Of a stretch of DNA of 7,382 nucleotides, positions 1-5,333 are shown piece by piece. The translations under genes were made by a program, and so were the position numbers. Numbering within the stretch: the stretch's first letter is position 1; each line of letters opens with the position of its first letter. This DNA comes from Verrucomicrobiota bacterium (GTDB taxonomy: Bacteria > Verrucomicrobiota > Verrucomicrobiae > Chthoniobacterales > UBA10450): the NCBI GenBank assembly GCA_005887855.1, contig VBQB01000095.1, positions 1 through 7,382 of the forward strand, in the 5' to 3' direction. Under the pieces are notes generated by a model. The model was not told the origin of the DNA and ran no database searches. It saw only the letters and a list, made by a program, of their open reading frames with translations.

Positions 1-846
1 CAATATGCTTGGGCGAAGAAGAAAACTAAGGTGATGTACCTCTCCAGCGAACTGTTCATCAACGAGTTCATCGACGCGATCCAGCACAGTAATTTGGTCA
101 AATTCCGAAAGCGTTATCGCCAGGCCGACCTCCTTTTAATCGACGATATTCAATTTCTCGGCGGCAAGGAACGTTCCCAGGAAGAATTTTTTCACACCTT
201 CAACACGCTTTTCGACGGACATAAACAGATCGTGCTCTCCAGCGACCGGCCTGCATCGGAGATCTCCAACTTGGAGCACCGTTTGGTTTCCCGCTTTGAA
301 TGGGGACTTACCGCTGAGCTTCAACCGCCGGACATCGAGACGCGCATGGCCATCTTGCGGAAAAAAGCGCACACGATGCAGATCAAACTGGGAGATGAAA
401 TTTTCCAGTTTCTTGCCAGTCGCATTCGCTCGAACGTGCGTCGGCTCGAGGGCGCTCTCATGCGCGTCGCATCCTTTGCGTCACTCAGCGGAAAAGAACT
501 CACCCAGGAAGTCGTCGAGCATCTGCTAAAGGACATTTTACAGGAAGAAGGACGGCATTCCATCACGATCGAGCAGATTCAGCGACGCGTAGCGGAGCAC
601 TTTGACGTGCGTCTGGCCGATATGACAAGCAAACGACGTCCCGCCAGCATCGCCTTTCCACGGCAGGTCGCGATGTATCTGGCGCGCGAGCTTACGAAGG
701 CGTCGCTGAACGAAATCGGCGACGCATTTGGCGGACGCGATCACGGCACCGTCCTGCACGCCTGCAAGCTGGTGAAGAGGCGCATGGGTGAGCAGGACAA
801 CATTCGTCAGACGATTTCCTTCATCGACAGTTCGCTCCAGCGCTGA
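1..846 (+). CDS. dnaA: Chromosomal replication initiator protein DnaA (5'-truncated by window edge)
   Basis: DnaA is the AAA+ ATPase that binds DnaA boxes at oriC, melts the origin and helps load the replicative helicase. The frame is open from base 1 (QYAWAKK...), so the gene starts outside the window. Domains I and II and the Walker A part of domain III are missing here. Numbering from the first visible residue: Walker B LLLIDDIQF at 44-52, sensor 1 SSDRP at 80-84, the box VII arginine-finger region RLVSRFEWG at 94-102, and the sensor 2 region NVRRLEGAL at 145-153. Domain IV, the helix-turn-helix DNA-binding part, runs from about 185 to 281 and holds the DnaA signature GRDHGTVLHACKLV near 245-258. 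The visible 281 residues end at a normal DnaA C-terminus with a TGA stop. dnaN follows 124 bp downstream on the same strand, the classic arrangement. Identification is very secure; only the 5' extent is unknown. Confidence 0.97.
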   Translation, partial: QYAWAKKKTKVMYLSSELFINEFIDAIQHSNLVKFRKRYRQADLLLIDDIQFLGGKERSQEEFFHTFNTLFDGHKQIVLSSDRPASEISNLEHRLVSRFEWGLTAELQPPDIETRMAILRKKAHTMQIKLGDEIFQFLASRIRSNVRRLEGALMRVASFASLSGKELTQEVVEHLLKDILQEEGRHSITIEQIQRRVAEHFDVRLADMTSKRRPASIAFPRQVAMYLARELTKASLNEIGDAFGGRDHGTVLHACKLVKRRMGEQDNIRQTISFIDSSLQR

Positions 847-859
847 TGCTCGCGCGGAA

Positions 860-903
860 CATAGACTTCCAGTCTGTGCGGTCAGCGGAGTTGGACTCCG
901 CTG
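860..903. repeat. Tandem hairpin pair between dnaA and dnaN
   Basis: There are two adjacent perfect or near-perfect hairpins. The first (860-878) has arms CATAGACT and AGTCTGTG, 8 bp with one G-U, around a TCC loop. The second (883-903) has arms CAGCGGAGT and ACTCCGCTG, 9 bp, around a TGG loop. Four bases separate them. Read on the minus strand the first has core GACTGGAAGTC. Read on the plus strand the second has core GAGTTGGACTC. These agree at 7 of 11 positions, and one change is a compensatory pair swap. No T-run follows, so a standard intrinsic terminator is unlikely. An effect on dnaA mRNA 3'-end stability is possible. I read this as an interspersed REP-like element by analogy with the pairs at 2071-2149 and 4764-4821. 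Confidence 0.65.
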
Positions 904-922
904 TTCTGCCACGAGATTACGG

Positions 923-950
923 TTGCCGAACAAAATCGGAAGCCTTACAT
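923..950 (+). promoter_or_regulatory. Weak candidate promoter for dnaN
   Basis: TTGCCG (923-928) resembles a -35 box. TTACAT (945-950) resembles a poor -10 box after a 16-nt spacer, and this would give a short leader before the dnaN ATG. The match to sigma-70 consensus is modest (4/6 and 3/6). Cotranscription with dnaA is an equally good alternative. Confidence 0.2.
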
Positions 951-970
951 CTTAAGCGCTCCTTTCCGTC

Positions 971-2068
971 ATGAAATTCAGTGTCACGAAAGAAAAACTG
1001 CTCGAGGGTCTGCAACAAGTCCAAAACGTGGTCAGCACACGTACAACCCTTCCTATTCTTTCAAACGTTCTGTTGCAGGCTGATGACAACGAAGTCCACC
1101 TAACTACTACCGATCTGGATGTCGGGGTGCGCGGCAGTTGCGAAGCGCAGGTGGAAAAGGAGGGTGCGACCACACTCCCGGCGCGTCGACTTTTCAACAT
1201 TGTTCGCGAGCTGCCCTCCAGCGAAATCCAGGTCGATGTCGATGGAAAGAACACTGCGTCGATCAGGAGCGGGCAAAGCTTTTTCAAAATTCTCGGCTTG
1301 CCCGAGGAAGAATTTCCGCCCCTGCCCAAATTTGAGGATGCGAAAGTCGTCACGATTCGCCAAAAAGAGCTGCGAGATGGTTTGCGTAAGACTTCCTATG
1401 CCATATCCACAGACGAGACCCGTTACGTGCTCAACGGCGTGCTTTTCAGTTTTAAGGACAATAAGCTTACGCTTGTGGCAACGGATGGCCGTCGACTGGC
1501 CATGCTCGACATCGAACTGGAATTCCCGCGCAGCCACGAAGCCGACATCATTGTCCCGACAAAGGCCGTGACGGAGTTACAGCGCCTCCTTACCGACGAT
1601 GGCGAAGTAAAGGTTAGCGTGGGTAGCGGCCAGATTGCGTTTGATCTGAACAAGACGCTGCTCGTTTCGAAATTAATCGAAGGTAATTATCCAAACTATC
1701 GTCAGGTAATTCCATCCGAAGCAAAGGAGCGGGTCACGCTCGAGCGGGAGACGTTTCTAAATTCATTACGCCGTGTCTCGCTGCTGGCGAGCGACAAGTC
1801 GAACTCGATCAAGCTGAATTTCAGCAAGAATAACATCGAGATAACCGCGAATACGCCGGAGGTCGGCGAAGCGAAGGAGTCGCTCCCCGTTGTCTATAAG
1901 GGTCGCGATTTTTCCATCGCCTTTAACCCGGAATTTCTTATGGCGCCGTTGCGCAACCTCACGGAGGACGAAGTTTTTCTCGATCTCATCGACGAAATGA
2001 GCCCCGGCGTCTTGAAAATTCAAACACCCTTTCTCTATGTACTGATGCCAATGCGCATCAGCTCGTAA
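971..2068 (+). CDS. dnaN: DNA polymerase III subunit beta (sliding clamp)
   Basis: The beta clamp forms a ring dimer around DNA and tethers DNA polymerase III and other repair and replication proteins. The 365-residue product has the expected length. Three clamp domains can be placed at about 1-120, 128-245 and 247-365. Family landmarks are LPILSNVLL (27-35), TTDLD (46-50), FKILGLPEEEFP (105-116), RYVLNGV (151-157), TDGRRLA (171-177) and the C-terminal MPMR (359-362) that lines the client-binding pocket. The ATG at 971 fits the family start (MKFSVTKEKL), although no good Shine-Dalgarno sequence precedes it. It lies 124 bp after dnaA. The usual next gene, recF, is absent: the next gene is convergent and ends 37 bp away. 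A repeat hairpin begins 3 bp after the stop codon and could mark the transcript end. Identification is very secure. Confidence 0.98.
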   Translation: MKFSVTKEKLLEGLQQVQNVVSTRTTLPILSNVLLQADDNEVHLTTTDLDVGVRGSCEAQVEKEGATTLPARRLFNIVRELPSSEIQVDVDGKNTASIRSGQSFFKILGLPEEEFPPLPKFEDAKVVTIRQKELRDGLRKTSYAISTDETRYVLNGVLFSFKDNKLTLVATDGRRLAMLDIELEFPRSHEADIIVPTKAVTELQRLLTDDGEVKVSVGSGQIAFDLNKTLLVSKLIEGNYPNYRQVIPSEAKERVTLERETFLNSLRRVSLLASDKSNSIKLNFSKNNIEITANTPEVGEAKESLPVVYKGRDFSIAFNPEFLMAPLRNLTEDEVFLDLIDEMSPGVLKIQTPFLYVLMPMRISS

Positions 2069-2070
2069 GC

Positions 2071-2149
2071 TGGTAGGGACGGACCGCCGGGCCGTCCCGC
2101 CTCGATCAAGTTTCCAATTTCCGCATTCGGCGCGCCCAGCGGTCGCACC
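2071..2149. repeat. Two-hairpin interspersed element, copy 1 (after dnaN, overlapping the GT9 gene end)
   Basis: Block A (2071-2097, 27 bp) is identical to 4764-4790. Its hairpin has arms GGGACGG (2076-2082) and CCGTCCC (2092-2098) around the loop ACCGCCGGG. Block B (2129-2149, 21 bp) matches 4801-4821 at 19 of 21 positions. Its arms are GGCGCG and CGCACC with one mismatched pair, and its loop CCCAGCGGT is a one-base variant of the reverse complement of block A's loop. The blocks are in the same order and orientation as in copy 2, but the spacer between 27-bp block and block B is 31 nt here and 10 nt there. The element begins 3 bp past the dnaN stop and runs into the convergent glycosyltransferase gene, whose stop codon lies in the spacer. 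It may also act as a bidirectional transcript end between two convergent genes, though it lacks T-runs. Confidence 0.8.
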
Positions 2150-3077
2150 CTGCCAAAGCCGCCATTGTTTCCTCCACCACCGCGACTTCAATATTGTCGA
2201 TCTTGCCGTCCGCCCCGCGAATCACCTGCACATTCTCATTCATCGGGACCCAGACATCCGGATTGGTCGGGCCGAAAAGCAAAATGCAATTTGCGCCTGC
2301 GGCTGCAGCAAGATGCGAAATTCCGCTGTCGTGTCCGAGAAAAATAGCGTCTTGGAATAGTGCCGCCAGTTCCGGAAGCGGAAAATTGCTCGCAAATCGA
2401 ACGCGCTCATTTTTCCAGATCGCTCGGAGCGGTCTCACTCGATCTTGGTCTGCTTCGCCAGAAACAACGACGAGTGATCCGCGCAGGTCGTTCGAATCAA
2501 GCAGATGATTGCCAATATCAATCCAGTTTTCGAGCGGCCAATTTTTCTTTTCGCTTCCGCTGCCCGGATGAAAGACGACGACCGGCTTGGAAAATCGACC
2601 TAGCGATTTCTCGACTGCATTCCGGTCAGCGTCCGACGGAAATATTCTCGCCGCGAGATCATCAACCCTAAGCCCCAATTGTTCGAGCGGTTGCGCAAGT
2701 TGGCGTATGGCGTGCTCATGATTATCAATCTTCGCGGGTCCGCGGATGAGTTCCTCAACACCGTACCGGCGCAAATTATTCTCAAAAATCCCGTCCGGAT
2801 CGTAGAGATAGCTAATAATCAAATCAAAACTCGCGAAATAGTGTGCGAGTTCTGTCGACGGCTGCGAATTCTTCGCAAAGAAACTGGAGAGCGCTCCGTA
2901 CTCGATTGAACGGACGGCCTGTGCGTAAAACCGATTTTCTGCGAGCACCGCGATATGCTTGTAACCGAGTATTTCAAGGTGGGCGCGAGGATAGGCGTCA
3001 CGCAACGCCTTAAGCGCCGGCAAGGTGAGAATAAAATCGCCGATCGCGCCCCCGCGGATCACAAGGATGCGGTTCAT
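2106..3077 (-). CDS. Glycosyltransferase family 9 protein (heptosyltransferase-like)
   Basis: This 323-residue protein has the two-Rossmann GT-B fold signature of family GT9, which includes the ADP-heptose:LPS heptosyltransferases WaaC and WaaF. The N-terminal half begins ILVIRGGAIGDFILTLPAL, with the conserved Asp at 14. The C-terminal half carries HPGSGSEKKNWP (170-181), a sugar-nucleotide and phosphate-binding region, and GHDSGISHLAAAAG (248-261) followed by LLFGPTNPDVW (267-276), both hallmarks of the family. No signal peptide is seen; GT9 enzymes act at the cytoplasmic face of the inner membrane. The true donor and acceptor cannot be read from sequence, so I assign no gene symbol. It starts 73 bp after the membrane-protein gene on the same strand and probably shares its transcript. 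The last residues (GCDRWARRMRKLET) overlap or follow repeat block B, and the TGA stop lies inside the repeat element, so the native C-terminus may have been replaced. The ATG at 3077 fits the family start. Confidence 0.88.
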   Translation of the reverse strand: MNRILVIRGGAIGDFILTLPALKALRDAYPRAHLEILGYKHIAVLAENRFYAQAVRSIEYGALSSFFAKNSQPSTELAHYFASFDLIISYLYDPDGIFENNLRRYGVEELIRGPAKIDNHEHAIRQLAQPLEQLGLRVDDLAARIFPSDADRNAVEKSLGRFSKPVVVFHPGSGSEKKNWPLENWIDIGNHLLDSNDLRGSLVVVSGEADQDRVRPLRAIWKNERVRFASNFPLPELAALFQDAIFLGHDSGISHLAAAAGANCILLFGPTNPDVWVPMNENVQVIRGADGKIDNIEVAVVEETMAALAGCDRWARRMRKLET

Positions 3078-3091
3078 ACTGCTCTGTAGAG

Positions 3092-3140
3092 GCCGCTGTC
3101 CCCAGCGGCAACCTTTCAGTCCAACCGCCCGACTCGGCGG
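3092..3140. repeat. Tandem hairpin pair upstream of the GT9 gene
   Basis: Two hairpins fill most of the 73-bp gap between the membrane-protein gene and the glycosyltransferase gene. The first (3092-3109) has arms GCCGCTG and CAGCGGC, 7 bp, around TCCC. The second (3125-3140) has arms CCGCC and GGCGG, 5 bp, around CGACTC. They are 15 bp apart. The sequence differs from the other elements in the window, but the paired-hairpin layout is the same. In the transcript they would sit just before the GT9 start codon and could lower or tune read-through. I see no T-run and no known riboswitch core. Classing it as an interspersed repeat is inference, because only one copy is in the window. Confidence 0.55.
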
Positions 3141-3150
3141 CCACTACATT

Positions 3151-3699
3151 TTAATATCGCGTAAACGCGAAGGCCAGAATCGCGCCGCCATAAATGAACG
3201 CGATCGCATGCAAAAAACGCCACCGCAAAACGCTGCGCGTGCTCCAGTTGATTTGGTTACGCAGAACGTACGGGATGGAAACCCAAAAAAGTCCAGCGAT
3301 GATTAGCAAATAAGCGAACACCGTTACGAGCAACCGGCTTGTTTCATAACGCAAAAAGGCCGCGTCGAGCAGCGGTTCGGCGGCAAGCAAGCAAAGAATT
3401 CCAAGCGCGCGCACAGCGAGAAATTCGTCGACGAAGCGCAGAACGAGAACATAACCAATCGGCACGGCAATGAGGAGCGGCCGCCGGAAAGCTGCGAATT
3501 CTCCCATTTCGATCGTCGCCAGCAGCCAAAAGGTCCAGACAAGAGCGATGGTCAGGAGAACGACACCAGCGAAACGAGAGCGCGGAAAGCGTTGCGCGAC
3601 ACTTGCGAACTCCGGTTTGAACAGTCCGGGCAAACTAATCAAAATAAGAAATGCGCCCGCGATGATTCCCGCGGTTTGCAAGGAGAGATGGTAAATCAT
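3151..3699 (-). CDS. Six-helix integral membrane protein of unknown function
   Basis: I do not recognise a named family. The 182-residue product is very hydrophobic, with about six predicted transmembrane segments near residues 8-27, 43-63, 74-90, 94-112, 122-146 and 163-180. Short basic stretches lie between them (for example QRFPRSR at 36-42 and RNQINWSTRSVLRWR at 147-161). No cysteine pair, ATP-binding motif or obvious catalytic motif stands out. Charged residues within or next to helices (E64, E67, R88, D91, E92, R97, E108, D112) are the only candidate functional positions. Its ATG (3699-3697) overlaps the miaB TGA (3698-3696) as ATGA, which suggests translational coupling and confirms the start. 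The GT9 gene follows 73 bp later. A role in the envelope is possible from that neighbour but is weak inference. It is a real gene by its position, codon pattern and coherent topology. Confidence 0.8.
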   Translation of the reverse strand: MIYHLSLQTAGIIAGAFLILISLPGLFKPEFASVAQRFPRSRFAGVVLLTIALVWTFWLLATIEMGEFAAFRRPLLIAVPIGYVLVLRFVDEFLAVRALGILCLLAAEPLLDAAFLRYETSRLLVTVFAYLLIIAGLFWVSIPYVLRNQINWSTRSVLRWRFLHAIAFIYGGAILAFAFTRY

Positions 3700-5189
3700 G
3701 TTCGCTCCGGCGAATTCGTCCTATGGCGGATGTGATCGCTGCTAGATGCGCGCGAGGTTGGCAGGATCGGCGTTCCATACAAGCTGAATCCATTCGCCCG
3801 TTGGACCCGTACCGCCACAATTTCGCCGGCGAGTTTCTCATCGCCTTCGAACACGACGATCTTGTTTGTGCGGGTGCGGCCCGTTAAGCGCGCCGGGTTC
3901 GTTTTGCTGGGACCTTCGCAAAGCACTTCCACATCGCGACCAACCAACCGTTCGCCGGCGCGTCGAGCTGATTCATTCACGATTCGAAGCAAATCCTGGT
4001 TACGTTTTTCTTTGACGGCTTCGTCGATTTGCTCAGCCATTTCCGCGGCAGGAGTATCGCGCCGCGGTGAATAGCGAAAGATGAATGCGTTATCGAATTG
4101 GATTTCTTCGACAAGATCGCGCGTCCGTTTGTAATCGCTCTCGGTCTCGCCGGGAAAACCGACGATCACGTCTGTCGTTATCGCAATTCCTCTGCGCGCC
4201 TGCCGGATTCGCCGGACAAGATCGACATATTTTTCGGCGGTATACGTACGGTGCATCGTTTTGAGGATTTTGTTCGAACCAGATTGCAGCGGCAGGTGAA
4301 TGTGCTCGGCGAGTTTCGGCAGCGCTGCGAGCGCACCAAGCAAATCGTCGCGGAATCCCATCGGATGGGGCGAAGTAAAGCGGAGCCGTGCGAGCCCGTC
4401 GATTTCGTGGACGGCTTCGAGCAGCTGCACGAAGGGGCTCTTTTTGCGGCCAGGATTACTGACCCCAGCTACAGTCGGAAACTCGTGACGGCCATACAAG
4501 TTCACTATTTGCCCAAGTAGAGTGACTTCCTTCACTCCATGGGCAACCAGATCGCGTACTTCGCGCACAATCTCATCAATGGAACGGCTGCGCTCCGCAC
4601 CGCGCGTCCGCGGGACGATACAGAAGGTGCAATGCATGTTGCATCCCTGCATGATCGAGACGAAAGCGGTCGCCTGGCGGGGCACCAGTTGCTGCTCGCG
4701 GATTGTCGATTGCGAGCCGACTTCCTCCGCAACATCCACGATTGAGAAGCGTAAATCGTCTATTGGTAGGGACGGACCGCCGGGCCGTCCGTTTCGTTGC
4801 GGCGCGCCCGGCGGTCGCGCCTCACCACGTTTGCGTGCGAGAATTTCTTCCACGTAATCCGCGACACGGTGAAATTTTTGCGTGCCAACGACAAGATCGA
4901 CATGTGGCAAATTCTTTAGCAGCGATTCGCCACGCGCCTGGGCCATGCAGCCAAGGAACCCGAAGACAACGTGCGGTCGCTCTTTGGCAATGCGCCCGAG
5001 CATTCCCATTTTGCCAAGCGCCTTTTGGTCGGCCATGTCCCGAACGCTGCAAGTATTCAAAAGCACGACATCGGCCTCCGCTTCGCGGGCGACCCGCTCG
5101 TACCCCCGCGCCAATAGCGAATGCGCGACCTGTTCCGAGTCGCGTTCGTTCATCTGACAGCCGTAGGTTTTGATGAAAAATTTTGGCAT
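3696..5189 (-). CDS. miaB: tRNA-2-methylthio-N6-(dimethylallyl)adenosine synthase MiaB, with repeat-derived insert
   Basis: MiaB is a radical-SAM enzyme that adds a methylthio group to C2 of i6A37 in tRNAs reading UNN codons. The N-terminal UPF0004 domain has the three cysteines that bind the auxiliary iron-sulfur cluster: C11 (KTYGCQMNERDS), C47 (LNTCSVRD) and C81 (FLGCMAQ). The radical-SAM CxxxCxxC is C183, C187 and C190 (GCNMHCTFC). A TRAM RNA-binding domain lies near 412-474, followed by a tail of about 23 residues. The 497-residue length is above the usual 440-475. Much of the excess is residues 124-142 (ARPPGAPQ to GGPSLP), encoded by repeat copy 2 in the linker between domains. I chose the ATG at 5189 because MPKFFIKTYGCQ matches the family start. 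A GTG at 5210 would add seven residues. The gene leads the leftward cluster and overlaps the next gene by 4 bp. All catalytic cysteines are intact, so it is probably functional. Confidence 0.95.
   Translation of the reverse strand: MPKFFIKTYGCQMNERDSEQVAHSLLARGYERVAREAEADVVLLNTCSVRDMADQKALGKMGMLGRIAKERPHVVFGFLGCMAQARGESLLKNLPHVDLVVGTQKFHRVADYVEEILARKRGEARPPGAPQRNGRPGGPSLPIDDLRFSIVDVAEEVGSQSTIREQQLVPRQATAFVSIMQGCNMHCTFCIVPRTRGAERSRSIDEIVREVRDLVAHGVKEVTLLGQIVNLYGRHEFPTVAGVSNPGRKKSPFVQLLEAVHEIDGLARLRFTSPHPMGFRDDLLGALAALPKLAEHIHLPLQSGSNKILKTMHRTYTAEKYVDLVRRIRQARRGIAITTDVIVGFPGETESDYKRTRDLVEEIQFDNAFIFRYSPRRDTPAAEMAEQIDEAVKEKRNQDLLRIVNESARRAGERLVGRDVEVLCEGPSKTNPARLTGRTRTNKIVVFEGDEKLAGEIVAVRVQRANGFSLYGTPILPTSRASSSDHIRHRTNSPERT
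4764..4821. repeat. Two-hairpin interspersed element, copy 2 (in frame inside miaB)
   Basis: Block A (4764-4790) is identical over 27 bp to 2071-2097. Its hairpin has arms GGGACGG (4769-4775) and CCGTCC (4785-4790) around ACCGCCGGG; the last base pair of copy 1 is lost. Block B (4801-4821) has perfect 6-bp arms GGCGCG and CGCGCC around CCCGGCGGT, the exact reverse complement of block A's loop. So the element is an inverted pair of hairpins with the same loop and different stems. It lies wholly within miaB and is read through on the minus strand without a stop, giving residues 124-142. I saw no clear target-site duplication at its edges. Confidence 0.85.
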
Positions 5190-5333
5190 GGACGGGCGAA
5201 AATAATACACGGCCGAGCCGCCTTCGCCATGTTGTTCGTACGAATGGTGTCCGGCTTATAGCAGCGCGGCGAATCGGCGAACCGATTATCCACTTTCCAT
5301 CTGCCCGATCTTTGGGATTTAATCGCGGCGGAA
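5190..5333. promoter_or_regulatory. Divergent miaB/mtnP intergenic region with palindrome and hairpin
   Basis: This 144-bp gap must carry the promoters for both miaB (leftward) and mtnP (rightward). A TATA-like core, CTTATAGCAG (5255-5264), can serve as a weak -10 on either strand: TTATAG rightward with TTGTTC at 5232-5237 as a poor -35, or TATAAG leftward. TTCGTACGAA at 5235-5244 is a perfect 10-bp palindrome and a possible operator. A hairpin at 5272-5287 (arms AATCGG and CCGATT, loop CGAA) would lie in the mtnP leader. I see no SAM-type riboswitch. The individual promoter boxes are uncertain; the assignment rests mainly on the divergent layout. Confidence 0.4.

Noticed and set aside
2071..2149. 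Intrinsic terminator for dnaN
   Set aside because: The hairpins are strong, but no T-run follows on either strand, and the same block occurs inside miaB, where termination would be harmful. I call it a repeat first.
860..4821. CRISPR array
   Set aside because: The repeats are few, irregularly spaced and belong to different families, with no regular spacers and no cas genes.
4098..5173. Long plus-strand open frames opposite miaB (4098-4520 and 4703-5173)
   Set aside because: Antisense shadows of a GC-rich gene; their translations show no coherent domain.
5286..5294. TTATCCACT, one mismatch from the E. coli DnaA box, and ATATCCACA at 1403-1411 inside dnaN
   Set aside because: They are single, widely separated sites with no cluster and no AT-rich unwinding region, so they do not support an origin of replication in this window.
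5190..5333. Possible SAM-responsive riboswitch upstream of mtnP
   Set aside because: Only one 6-bp hairpin is visible in the leader. There is no multi-helix core or terminator.
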